Assembly: GCF_046507575.1 (NCBI RefSeq) | Contig: NZ_JBKFEY010000011.1 | Coordinates: 33,497-97,496, forward strand | Direction of reading: 5' to 3' | From: Pontitalea aquivivens | GTDB lineage: Bacteria; Pseudomonadota; Alphaproteobacteria; Rhodobacterales; Rhodobacteraceae | DNA length: 64,000 nt | Shown: positions 8,585-17,296 of the stretch, piece by piece | How positions within the stretch are numbered: position 1 is the first letter of the stretch | Layout: each line of letters begins with the position of its first letter | Position numbers and translations under genes: made by a program | Notes under the pieces: model-generated | Database searches by the model: none | What the model saw: only the letters and a program-made list of their open reading frames with translations | What the model was told of the DNA's origin: nothing

Positions 8585-11500
8585 TCAGTAATCGCGTTCG
8601 AAGAACAGGCCGATCCCGCTGTCGCCATCCGAGCCGAGACCGCCGCGTGCGGTCAGGTTGGGGGTAACATCAAGATTAAGGTTGATTTGCGACTTGCCTG
8701 CGCTGTCGATCACGACATCGCTGTAAAGGTTCTCGGACAGGTATTTCCCGGCGCGCAGCTGGGTTTCGCCCTCGTCGCTTGTGCCAATGTCCAGATCGTC
8801 CAGCCCAAAGCCCTGGCGCAGGCGGCCCACGATGCCCTCGCCGCCCTTGCCGGCAAGGGTCGCGACCGCCGAGGCAAGCTGTGCGGCCTGCAGCGGCGAC
8901 AACTGGGTGAGGCCCCGGTTGAACAAAAGGCGCGCCAGCACCTCTTCTTCGGGCAGTTCGGGCGTAGAGGTGAAGCGGAGCGCCGGGCTGCTGGCCTCGC
9001 CTTCGATGGTGACGGTCGTGGTAAAGTCGTCCTGTTGGGTGGTGGCGGCAAATCTGATCCAGGGGATCAGCGCGCCCTGAACGGCGACCTGACCTTCGTT
9101 CAGGGTGAAGCGTTGGCCAAGGATGTCGAGACGGCCCCGGATCAGGCTGAATTCCCCGATCGGGATGATGTCGGCGGTGGTGCCGCCAAGGCGCAGCGCG
9201 CCGCCCAGTTCGGCATCAAGGCCGCGGCCACGCACGAAGATCTGCCGGGGGGCCGTGATGGTGACATCCAGCGGGTAAGCGGGGCCGGCACGGCGGCGGG
9301 CGTCGTCTTGCCGGTCCAGCAGCCCGGCGCGGGCGCGGGTTTCGCGCACGGCCGCGGGTTCGCCGATATGGGTGATGTCGGGGATGGCGGCGACCCCGCC
9401 CAGCCCGGTCGAGGGGATGCGCAGTTCCGTTTCCGCCAGGTTCAGCGCGCCGGCGATCCGGGCGCCGCCTGCAAGCGGGCCAGCTACCGACAGGTTACCT
9501 GAAACCCGCGTATCGTAAAGGTCCGGGTCGCGCAGGCGCAGCCGGTCAAGCGTGACGGACAGGTCGCCGTTGAAGGGGGCCGTCAGGGCGACCGGCCCCT
9601 GCAGGCCAAGCGTTCCGCCCGAAGACAGCCGCCCGCCGCCGTCGATCTGGGCCTGCCCCCCCGACAGCGTCGCCGCCAGATCGACATCGTCCAGCGTCAG
9701 CCCCAGTGTCGGCGCCACCAGCCGCGCATCCGAGGCGATTATGCGCCCCGACAGCGCCTGCAGCCCCGGCGCCCCGGCAAGGCGCAGGTCGAACCCCAGT
9801 GGTCCCTGTAGCGAACGTGGGGCGATGAAGGCATTGGCAAGCGCGGTTTCGGCCACGCCCTCTATCGCAAGATCAACCCGGCTGAAATCCTGGGCGAGGC
9901 TGCCCGCGATCGTGGCGCGGCTTGCGCCGGGGCCACTGCCGGCCAGGTCCAGCGCATAGGCGGTGGCTTGTTCGGTGACCGTGCCCGACAGGGTCAGGGG
10001 GCCGGGAAAGCCGGGTGCGATCAGGGCGGTATTGGCAAGGCGGGCATCCAGATTGATCCGGCGCGTCTGCTGGTCGATCACGCCATCGGCGGTGGCGCTG
10101 AGTTGCGGGTTTTCAAGTTGCAGCCGTTCGAGCCGGATCCGGCCATCGCGGTCCAGTGCCAGCAGCGACAGGCGTGTTTCCCCGGCCAGAACCCGGTCAA
10201 TTTCGGGCTGGCCGATGCCAAGCCCGTGCCCGGTGCCATCCAGCGTCATGCGGCGGGTGCCCTCGGCCTCGGCAAAGGTGGCCTCGGCGCGCAGCGTGCC
10301 GCGCAGGCCGGGCCGCAGGATCGACAGATCGGTCATTTCCGCGCTGGCGGTCAGGTCGCTGGCGCCGCTGCGGATCACGCCCCGGGCGGTGCCGGCAAGC
10401 GCGCGGGCGCTGACCTCGGCCCGGCGCAGGGTGATGCCGGTTTCGTCGCGCCGCGCCGACAGCGTGAGGGTGGATCGCCCCGCCAGAACCCGGTCAAGTT
10501 CAGGCTGGTTCAGGCGCAGGTCGGTGCCCGCCACGGCCAGTTCGGCATCGAACGCGCCGTTCAGAACGGTATAGCTGCCTTCTGCCCGGCCCTCGATCCG
10601 GCCGCCCAGGTCGCGCCCTGCCAGACCCGACAGATTGCCAAGCGCGCTGTGACGCAGATCGACCCCGCCGGAAACCGTGACGCCGGTATCAAGGCCATCC
10701 ACCCGCAGCGTGCCGTTCAGCGCATAGCCGCGGCCGATGGCGCGCAGCCGGGGCAGGCGCAGCGGTTCGCCCTGTTGCCAGGAAAACACCGTGCGCCCGG
10801 ACAGGAAGGGGCCAACCGCCTGATCCAGGGCCGGATCGGACATGCGAAGCCCGCTTGCTGCGAAATCGACCGTGCCACCAAACAGGGCCCTGCCCGCGCG
10901 TTGCGCGATCCGCCCCGAGCCGGTCAGCCGCAGGCCGCGGATGTCCATCGCCTGCTGGCGCAGCCCGGCGATGCGCCCGTCCAGCGACCAGCCATCGCCC
11001 TGCGCCCGGTCATAGCCAATCTGCAGGTTGGCGCCGCGCAGCCAGGTCTGTTCGCCGGCCAAAGGCAGCAGGACATCCTGCCCCGTGCCAAGGCCGATCC
11101 GCACCCGCAGCGCCGCGTGTTCGGGCATGCCGTCGGGCCGCAGTTCGACCGCGCCTTCCAGATCAAGCGCCTGGCTGTCGATGGACAGCACCGGCAGGCT
11201 AAGGCTGCCGGAAGGGCGGCGCGCGCCCTCGGCCCGCAAGGTGACCTGATCGCCGAAAAAGCCACGGTATTCGGGTGGCAGCAGCGGGGAAATGTCGCCA
11301 CCCAGATCGGCGCTGAACCGCCGTTCGGGCGTGGCGCCTTCGGCTGCAAGGGCGCTTAGCGTCACCGCCCCCGTCAGCCGCTGCGCGCCATCTGTCGCAA
11401 GGCGGATATCGGCGGTGAAATCGTCGATCGGTGCCGAACCGGCAACGGCCAGGCTGATCGCGGGCGTGCCGGGCAGCCCGATCAGATTGGCGGCGATGCC

Positions 11501-12151
11501 ATCGCGCGCCTCTTCGACCAGCAGATCCAGCGCCAGATGGCGGGTTGCATTCGCGTAAGCCCCGGTCAACGACAGGCGGCCCTGGTGCCCGTCGATCCGG
11601 CTGATCGACAGGTCTGCCGATCCTTCCCCGCCTTCAAGCTGCATAGACCCGGTCAGCGACACTTCGGCGGCCGCGCCGAACAGCGCCCGGCCCAGCACCA
11701 CGCGCCCGGCTGCGATCTTGCCGATCTTCACCGAAACGGGCAGTTCGGGAAGGGCAAAGGGCTTGACCTCGGGCGACGGGGTGCCGCCCCCGGCTGATTG
11801 CGGCGCGCGGGGCAGTTCGATCACCGCGGCGGAAAGTTCATCAATCTCGACCCGCCCCGACAGCAGCGCCGAACGGGTCCAGCTGATCGCGCCGTCGCGG
11901 ATGGTCAGCCAGACGCCGGCGTCATCGGCGATGGTCATCTGATCAAAGGTGGCGCGTGACGACAGGGCGCCCGCGAACCCCTCGATGCGGATGGTGCGGC
12001 CCGCGCCGGACAGGTTGTCCTCCAGCAGGCCGGTCAGATAGCTGCGGTCGCGCGCGGTCTGTTCGGCGGGCACGGGGGCGGGGGCGCCATCCTGCGCCGC
12101 CACCGCCACGGGCAGCGCAAGCAGCAGAAGGGAAAGCACAAATCCGCGCAT
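8585..12151 (-). CDS. tamB: Translocation/assembly module protein TamB
   Basis: This 1188-residue protein has a signal/anchor sequence (FVLSLLLLALPVAVAAQDG) followed by a very long repetitive beta-rich body typical of AsmA/TamB proteins. It ends in the TamB (DUF490) domain with the segment LNLDVTPNLTARGGLGSDGD. It spans the periplasm and works with TamA in outer-membrane protein or lipid delivery. Its ATG overlaps the tamA stop (ATGA), so the two are translationally coupled. The length is normal for alphaproteobacterial TamB. Confidence 0.93.
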   Translation of the reverse strand: MRGFVLSLLLLALPVAVAAQDGAPAPVPAEQTARDRSYLTGLLEDNLSGAGRTIRIEGFAGALSSRATFDQMTIADDAGVWLTIRDGAISWTRSALLSGRVEIDELSAAVIELPRAPQSAGGGTPSPEVKPFALPELPVSVKIGKIAAGRVVLGRALFGAAAEVSLTGSMQLEGGEGSADLSISRIDGHQGRLSLTGAYANATRHLALDLLVEEARDGIAANLIGLPGTPAISLAVAGSAPIDDFTADIRLATDGAQRLTGAVTLSALAAEGATPERRFSADLGGDISPLLPPEYRGFFGDQVTLRAEGARRPSGSLSLPVLSIDSQALDLEGAVELRPDGMPEHAALRVRIGLGTGQDVLLPLAGEQTWLRGANLQIGYDRAQGDGWSLDGRIAGLRQQAMDIRGLRLTGSGRIAQRAGRALFGGTVDFAASGLRMSDPALDQAVGPFLSGRTVFSWQQGEPLRLPRLRAIGRGYALNGTLRVDGLDTGVTVSGGVDLRHSALGNLSGLAGRDLGGRIEGRAEGSYTVLNGAFDAELAVAGTDLRLNQPELDRVLAGRSTLTLSARRDETGITLRRAEVSARALAGTARGVIRSGASDLTASAEMTDLSILRPGLRGTLRAEATFAEAEGTRRMTLDGTGHGLGIGQPEIDRVLAGETRLSLLALDRDGRIRLERLQLENPQLSATADGVIDQQTRRINLDARLANTALIAPGFPGPLTLSGTVTEQATAYALDLAGSGPGASRATIAGSLAQDFSRVDLAIEGVAETALANAFIAPRSLQGPLGFDLRLAGAPGLQALSGRIIASDARLVAPTLGLTLDDVDLAATLSGGQAQIDGGGRLSSGGTLGLQGPVALTAPFNGDLSVTLDRLRLRDPDLYDTRVSGNLSVAGPLAGGARIAGALNLAETELRIPSTGLGGVAAIPDITHIGEPAAVRETRARAGLLDRQDDARRRAGPAYPLDVTITAPRQIFVRGRGLDAELGGALRLGGTTADIIPIGEFSLIRGRLDILGQRFTLNEGQVAVQGALIPWIRFAATTQQDDFTTTVTIEGEASSPALRFTSTPELPEEEVLARLLFNRGLTQLSPLQAAQLASAVATLAGKGGEGIVGRLRQGFGLDDLDIGTSDEGETQLRAGKYLSENLYSDVVIDSAGKSQINLNLDVTPNLTARGGLGSDGDSGIGLFFERDY

Positions 12152-13956
12152 CAGAAAGCCTGCCCGATCCCGAGGTAGATCTGCACCCCGTCCTCTGTCC
12201 CGCCCGAAACCGGCGCGGCCACATCCAGCCGGATCGGCCCGATCCCGGTGTTGTAGCGCAGCCCCAGACCCGCGCCTGAATGCCAGTCGCCCGCGTCGTC
12301 AAAGAAATCGACCGCGCCGACATAGCCCGCATCATAAAAGGCAACCACGCCGATATTCCGGGTCACGTCAGCGCGCAATTCGCCCGAAAGGGCCAGGAAT
12401 TTCGTGCCCCCCGTACGCTGATCGCCGCCACGCAGCACATTCACCCCCAGTGATTCATAGGGCTGGCCGCGCACCGTGCCGCCGCCGCCGGAATAGAACA
12501 GATAGTCGCGCGGCGTTTCCAGCAGGGTCGATCCATAGACCGCGCCGATCTGTGCGCGCCCGGCGATGACAAAGCGGTCATCGGCGCCAAACCCGCGATA
12601 GCCGCGCAGATCCGCCTTGATCTGCGCACCTGATCCGGTGGTGCCCAGGCCCAGAAACGGCGTCAGGTCGGCGGCGGCATAATAGCCGCGCGTGGCATCC
12701 AGCGCATTGTCGCGGTTGTCGAAGGTCAGGTTCAGCGGCAGGGCAAGCTGTTCAAAGGTGCGCCGGCTGCCATTTTCACGCACCTTGGCGATGCTGTAGC
12801 GCAGCCCGGCCGAAGCGGTCAGCCGGTCGTTGAAGATATGGTCGAAGCCCAGGCCAAAGCTGAATTCATCGGACAGGTAATCATCTGTCTCAACCCTGGC
12901 AATTTCCGTTTCAAGATAGGCCGAAGTGTCAGGCGACAGTGTCGCGGGCCGGTCGATGCGCAGGCCCAGGGTGTAATCCTCGCCGCCGGTGGTGCCGCCG
13001 ATGCCGGCGACTTCGCCCTCGATCCGGAATCGTTCGCCCCCGCCCAGAAGGTTGCGGTGCAGCCAGTAGCCTGACACCGTCAGACCGTCGAGCGTGGACA
13101 ATTCGCCGCCAAAGCCGATGCGCCGGGGCTTTTGTTCGACCACGGCCAGATCCGCATCCAGAACCGGGCCGGGGGAAAGTGCCTCGGCCTCGGTCAGGGT
13201 GACCGAACTGAAGATGCCGGTGCGGCGCAGGCGCGCGCGGACCTGATCCAGTTTTGCGGGGTCAAAGACCTCGCCGGTGGGAAAGCCCGCGATCTTGGCC
13301 AGACGGCGGGGGTCAAGCCGGTCATATCCGCTGGTGCGCAGCGTGCCAAAGCGGACGCGGGGGCCGGGGTCCAGTGCGATCGCGGGATCCAGCGTCTGTG
13401 CGCGATGGTCGGCGGTGATGGTCTGGCCCGCGACCCTTGCCTTGGCATGGCCCTGCCTGCGCCAGCCATCGATCCCGGCGGTCGCGGCGGCGACGATCTG
13501 GCCGGATCGGGCCGGTTTGCCGGGGGCAAAGCCATCGGGCAGGTCGGTCCCGGGCGCGATCGGCGCAATCGCGGCGCGGGCAAAGTCAAAGCGGGGGCCG
13601 GGGGTGATGACGATATCCACCGCGCGGATGGATGCGGGCGCATCCAGCGGGGGGATTGCGGCGGTCTCGCGCCCGTCGATGCGGATCGAGATCACGGCGG
13701 AATAATAGCCTTCGGCATAAAGCGCGCCCAGAATGCGCCCGTAATCGGCGCGGGCGGCGGCGAAAAGGCCCTGGGGGTCGGTGACATCGGCGGTCGCGGC
13801 TTCACGCGTCAGGGATGCGGCGGCCAGCAGGTCATGCAGATCCGCATCCGCGCCGGGGGTGTCAAAGGCAAATCGGTCAAGCGCCTGCGCGGGCGCCGTT
13901 CCCGCCGCAAGCAACGCCAGTGCCGCAAGCCATGTCCGGCCCCCTGACATGTGCAT
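12151..13956 (-). CDS. tamA: Outer-membrane assembly protein TamA (BamA/Omp85 family)
   Basis: This 601-residue Omp85-family protein has a signal peptide (WLAALALLAAGTAPAQA), POTRA-like N-terminal domains to roughly residue 300 and a C-terminal surface-antigen beta-barrel. The barrel ends in the aromatic outer-membrane signature (IYLGIGQAF). The ATG at 13956 follows an AGGGGGG site at good spacing; the frame is open for another 43 codons without support. It forms the outer-membrane half of the TamA-TamB complex. Confidence 0.92.
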   Translation of the reverse strand: MHMSGGRTWLAALALLAAGTAPAQALDRFAFDTPGADADLHDLLAAASLTREAATADVTDPQGLFAAARADYGRILGALYAEGYYSAVISIRIDGRETAAIPPLDAPASIRAVDIVITPGPRFDFARAAIAPIAPGTDLPDGFAPGKPARSGQIVAAATAGIDGWRRQGHAKARVAGQTITADHRAQTLDPAIALDPGPRVRFGTLRTSGYDRLDPRRLAKIAGFPTGEVFDPAKLDQVRARLRRTGIFSSVTLTEAEALSPGPVLDADLAVVEQKPRRIGFGGELSTLDGLTVSGYWLHRNLLGGGERFRIEGEVAGIGGTTGGEDYTLGLRIDRPATLSPDTSAYLETEIARVETDDYLSDEFSFGLGFDHIFNDRLTASAGLRYSIAKVRENGSRRTFEQLALPLNLTFDNRDNALDATRGYYAAADLTPFLGLGTTGSGAQIKADLRGYRGFGADDRFVIAGRAQIGAVYGSTLLETPRDYLFYSGGGGTVRGQPYESLGVNVLRGGDQRTGGTKFLALSGELRADVTRNIGVVAFYDAGYVGAVDFFDDAGDWHSGAGLGLRYNTGIGPIRLDVAAPVSGGTEDGVQIYLGIGQAF

Positions 13957-14089
13957 GCTGCCCCCCTGCTGAACCACCCGTTTCCCGACGTATCCAAAAT
14001 TGCAGCAAATGTCCCGGAAGGCCAGAGCTGCCTGCGCTTTCGCAGTGGACCGGGCAGATTCCCGGCCATGCCCCGCGCGGCGCAAGGGC

Positions 14090-14620
14090 CTAGCGCAGCA
14101 GGTGTCGGGAAAAGATGCGGTCCATCGGGCCGGACATATAGATCGCCAGCCATTTCGAGAATCTTTCGGGGTGGCGTTGTACCTCGGCTGCCAGATCGTG
14201 CAAGCCGACCCAGCGCACCCCGGACACCTCGGCGGGGTCGGGGGTGACGGTCATGCCGGGGCGGGCATAGGCGATATAGATATCGACCACCTCATGTTCG
14301 ATCATGCCGTTGCCGACATCGGCGCGGTATTCCAGCCGGTCGGCATGGGCGGGGAAGATGCCGGTGATCCCAAGCTCTTCGCGCAGGCGGCGCAGGGCAC
14401 AGTGTTCAGGCGGCTCATCCCAGTGGGGATGGGTGCAGCAGCTGTTCGCCCACAGCCCGGCCGAATGATACTTGCCCGCCGCGCGCCGCTGGATCAGCAC
14501 GCGGTCGCCATCCAGCACAAAGACCGAAACGGCCTTGTGCCGCAGCCCCTTGCGGTGAACGTCCAGTTTGTCGGCCGGGGTCAGGGTTTCACCCACCCAG
14601 GCGGGAATCATCTCGGTCAT
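14090..14620 (-). CDS. idi: Isopentenyl-diphosphate delta-isomerase, type 1
   Basis: This 176-residue Nudix-fold enzyme interconverts isopentenyl and dimethylallyl diphosphate, the five-carbon units for quinones, carotenoids and hopanoids. Diagnostic segments are the catalytic-cysteine region WANSCCTHPHW (about residues 58-68) and the glutamate motif LREELGI. The length is normal for the type 1 enzyme. It is a single gene between the tamA and secB units on the same strand, with gaps of about 90 bp on its upstream side. Confidence 0.94.
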   Translation of the reverse strand: MTEMIPAWVGETLTPADKLDVHRKGLRHKAVSVFVLDGDRVLIQRRAAGKYHSAGLWANSCCTHPHWDEPPEHCALRRLREELGITGIFPAHADRLEYRADVGNGMIEHEVVDIYIAYARPGMTVTPDPAEVSGVRWVGLHDLAAEVQRHPERFSKWLAIYMSGPMDRIFSRHLLR

Positions 14621-14713
14621 GGTATCGCCAAATCGATGCGCCGCCGGATCATCGGTCCGGCGGCGCGGTGTGTCATGTGGTCAGCTTGCCCCAGAGGCAG
14701 CGTGTCGCGCCCC

Positions 14714-15229
14714 TCAGGACAGCTGGGCGCCGGCGGCGGGGTTCTGTGCCTCGGCCCGGCGGGCCAGTTCGGCGCGATAAAGCGCAAGGAAGTCGACCGT
14801 ATCCAGGTTGAACGGCGGGAAGCCGCCATCCCGCGTTACATCCGACACGATGCGCCGCACGAACGGGAACAGAAGGCGCGGGCATTCGATCAGCAGGAAG
14901 GGGTGCATCTGTTCTTCGGGCACGCCTTCGATGTGGAAGATCCCGCCGTAATCCAGTTCCAGCAGGTAAAGCGGGCTGTTGTTGGCCTTGTTGGTCGAGG
15001 TCACCTTGAACTTGGTGATCACCTCATACTGGTGTTCCACCTGGCGCTTGCGCGCATCCAGGCTGACCTGAACCTGCATTTCGGGCTGCACATCGGCCGA
15101 TTGCAGGCCCTTTTGCGCGACGACATTTTCAAAGGACATGTCGCGCACGAACTGGGCCAGAACGCTCATCTTGACCTGGGGCGCGGCCTGCGGCTGCGCC
15201 GGGGCGGCGCCGTTGGTTTCTTCTGACAT
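14714..15229 (-). CDS. secB: Protein-export chaperone SecB
   Basis: This 171-residue SecB chaperone keeps preproteins unfolded and hands them to SecA. The conserved core begins SVLAQFVRDMSFEN and includes the NNSPLYLLELDYGGIF segment. The ATG at 15229 has a GGAGAT site just upstream; the 13-residue extension possible before it is unsupported. It is divergent from nothing and precedes fxsA on the same strand in reverse orientation. The Gln/Pro-rich N-terminal tail is usual for the group. Confidence 0.95.
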   Translation of the reverse strand: MSEETNGAAPAQPQAAPQVKMSVLAQFVRDMSFENVVAQKGLQSADVQPEMQVQVSLDARKRQVEHQYEVITKFKVTSTNKANNSPLYLLELDYGGIFHIEGVPEEQMHPFLLIECPRLLFPFVRRIVSDVTRDGGFPPFNLDTVDFLALYRAELARRAEAQNPAAGAQLS

Positions 15230-15283
15230 CTGGATCTCCACTGTTCCGTTTGGCCAAGGGTGTAGCACCCCGGCCCCGCCGTC

Positions 15284-15802
15284 TCAATGCCCCGATCCGT
15301 CGCGCGTCCAGCCCGAGGGGCCACGCCCCGGCATGGGGCGTGGGGGTCCGTCGGGATCAAGTTCCTGAAAATCGGCATCGATCACCTCGGGGGAATGTGC
15401 GGGGCGATTGGGGTCGCGCCGGGCCGGGCCGGGCCCGCCCATCTGGAAGCTGGCTACCGTGATGCGGCTTGCCAGATAGCGCATCACCGCAACACGCACC
15501 CGCGGGATCAGCAGCGCGATGCCCACAGTGTCCGTGAAGAAACCCGGCGTCAGCAACATGGCGCCTGCGAACAGGATCATCGCGCCATGGGCCAGGGGTG
15601 CGGTGGGATCGCCCAGTTCCACCATCGCGCGGCGCAGATCGGCCAGGGCCTGTGTGCCCTGGCTGCGCACCAGCGTGGTGCCGACAATGGCGGTCAGCAC
15701 CACAAGCCCCAGCGTCGGCCAAAGCCCGATCAGCCCCCCGACCTGAATGAACAGCGCGATCTCGATCAGCGGAACTGCGAGAAAGGCCAGAAAAATCCAC
15801 AT
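15284..15802 (-). CDS. fxsA: FxsA family membrane protein
   Basis: This 172-residue inner-membrane protein begins with two hydrophobic helices (WIFLAFLAVPLIEIALFIQV and the GLWPTLGLVVLTAIVG segment). It continues with the FxsA-typical MVELGDPTAPLAHGAMILFAGAMLLTPGFFTD region. FxsA relieves phage T7 exclusion in E. coli, but its normal function is unknown. The C-terminal 50 residues are polar, proline-rich and poorly conserved. It is divergent from timA with about 110 bp between the starts. Confidence 0.9.
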   Translation of the reverse strand: MWIFLAFLAVPLIEIALFIQVGGLIGLWPTLGLVVLTAIVGTTLVRSQGTQALADLRRAMVELGDPTAPLAHGAMILFAGAMLLTPGFFTDTVGIALLIPRVRVAVMRYLASRITVASFQMGGPGPARRDPNRPAHSPEVIDADFQELDPDGPPRPMPGRGPSGWTRDGSGH

Positions 15803-15911
15803 CCTGCGCTTCCTTTGGCTGTTTGGGGCGCTGGTGGACTTGATCGCGCCCCTGCCCTACATAAGTGTGGATGCGTCAATTACAAACGCCCCGCTTGCCC
15901 GAGGACCGCCG

Positions 15912-16574
15912 ATGGAGAATGCCGTGATTCAGCTGATCGTTCTTGCAGGGATCGCGATTTTCCTGATCCTGAAGCTGAAAAGCGTGCTGGGAACGCGCGA
16001 AGGCTTTGAAAAGCCGCCGCAGCCGGCCGAACGCCCCGAGCCCGGCGTTGCCCGCCGCGGGTTTGAGGTGATCGATGGCGGCGTCGATCACGACATTGTC
16101 GATCATGTCCCCGACAACAGCGATGCGGCCCGGGCCCTGGCCGCGATGAAACGGGTTGAGCCTGCCTTTGCGGTGGGCGAATTCCTGCAAGGTGCCCGTG
16201 GCGCCTATGAAATGATCCTGATGGCGTTTGAAAAAGGGGATCTGGAACGTGTGCGCCCCTTCCTGGCGCCCGAGGTGTTCGATGCCTTTGACGGTGTGGT
16301 CAGGGCGCGCGAAGAACGCGGGTTGACGGTGCAGGCGGAATTCCTGGGCCTGCGCGAACTGACCATCGCGGGGGCGGATTTCGATCCCGCCAGCCGCGAG
16401 GCAGAGGTGACGGTGCGTTTCGGCGGCGAGCTGATTTCGGTGGCCCGCGATGCGACCGGCAATGTTGTCGAGGGTGACCCCAAGACGCCGCGCAAACAGC
16501 GCGATGCCTGGACCTTCGCGCGCAAGATGGGCAGCGCCGATCCGAACTGGCAGCTTGTCGCCACGGGCGGCTAG
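15912..16574 (+). CDS. Tim44-domain inner-membrane protein (TimA-like)
   Basis: This 220-residue protein has an N-terminal membrane helix (VIQLIVLAGIAIFLILKL), a charged linker and a C-terminal Tim44-like domain (about residues 75-215, including FLQGARGAYEMILMAFEKGD). Related alphaproteobacterial proteins are peripheral inner-membrane components linked to protein translocation. The ATG at 15912 is where the membrane helix begins; the ORF upstream overlaps fxsA and its promoter. Downstream lies an apparently decayed mltA and then smr, the usual partners in this order. Confidence 0.9.
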   Translation: MENAVIQLIVLAGIAIFLILKLKSVLGTREGFEKPPQPAERPEPGVARRGFEVIDGGVDHDIVDHVPDNSDAARALAAMKRVEPAFAVGEFLQGARGAYEMILMAFEKGDLERVRPFLAPEVFDAFDGVVRAREERGLTVQAEFLGLRELTIAGADFDPASREAEVTVRFGGELISVARDATGNVVEGDPKTPRKQRDAWTFARKMGSADPNWQLVATGG

Positions 16575-16577
16575 CCG

Positions 16578-16706
16578 ATGCGGGCCTTGCGCGGGGCAAA
16601 CCTTCCCGGCCTTGGGCAGGGGGATCACGCCGCCAGCGGGGCGGCGTTTTCCGTTTGTCATCCGGCGCGCAGCGGTGCCCTTTGTCCGCGCGGGCCGGGC
16701 CAATGA
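16578..16706 (+). pseudogene. Probable internally deleted remnant of mltA (lytic transglycosylase A)
   Basis: A 42-codon ORF fills the gap where related bacteria carry mltA between timA and smr. Its residues NLPGLGQGDHAASGAAFSVC resemble the start of mature MltA (a LPGW-x-x-DDHAAAL-x-AF-x-x-C pattern), with the conserved Trp and an Asp replaced. Its stop overlaps the smr start as ATGA, as an intact coupled gene would. The signal peptide and the catalytic domain are missing, so it cannot be active. It could be coincidence in a short sequence. Confidence 0.45.
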
Positions 16707-17293
16707 CCCGCCGCCCGCGCAAGCTGACCCCGGAAGAGCGTGATCTGTGGTCGCGCGTGGCGGCTACGACCACGGCCTTTCATCCGCCGCGTCCGGTGCA
16801 CGAACCGCCCGCGTCACCGGCACAGCCCGCGCCCAGGAAGGTGCACCCCGAGGTCAAGGATTTCCGCATCGGCCAGTCCGCGCCGGGCTATGCCTTCCGC
16901 CACGATCTGGCGCCCGCGATCGCGGACCAGCTGGCGCGCCAGCCGGTGGTGATGGATCGCAAGACGCATCGCCACATGACGCGCGGCAAACTGGAGCCTG
17001 AGGCAAAGATCGATCTGCACGGGATGACGCTTGCCCAGGCCCACCCCGCGCTGATCCGCTTTATCCTGAACGCGCAGGATCGTGGTTGCCGGCTGGTGCT
17101 GGTGATCACCGGCAAGGGCAAGCGCGGCCCCGATGACGGGCCGATCCCGCAACGGCAGGGCGTGTTGCGCCACCAGGTGCCGCACTGGCTGCGCCTGCCG
17201 CCGCTGGGTGCCGCCGTCATGCAGGTGTCCGAGGCGCATCTGAAGCACGGCGGATCGGGCGCCTATTATGTCTATCTGCGGCGCGGGCGCTAG
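16703..17293 (+). CDS. Smr/MutS2-domain protein
   Basis: This 196-residue protein has a charged, proline-rich N-terminal half and a C-terminal Smr domain (about residues 100-195). The domain signatures are IDLHGMTLAQAHPAL and LVLVITGKGKRG. Smr domains are nucleases that act on RNA or DNA; the role of the stand-alone alphaproteobacterial form is not established. The ATG at 16703 overlaps the preceding mltA-like remnant in ATGA fashion. The stop is 3 bp from that of the convergent esterase gene. Confidence 0.9.
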   Translation: MTRRPRKLTPEERDLWSRVAATTTAFHPPRPVHEPPASPAQPAPRKVHPEVKDFRIGQSAPGYAFRHDLAPAIADQLARQPVVMDRKTHRHMTRGKLEPEAKIDLHGMTLAQAHPALIRFILNAQDRGCRLVLVITGKGKRGPDDGPIPQRQGVLRHQVPHWLRLPPLGAAVMQVSEAHLKHGGSGAYYVYLRRGR

Positions 17294-17296
17294 CGG

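Noticed and set aside
9968..11359. Plus-strand open frame of 463 codons inside tamB
   Set aside because: Antisense shadow of the repetitive tamB gene with no domain.
14000..15226. Plus-strand open frame of 408 codons over idi and secB
   Set aside because: Antisense to two well-defined genes.
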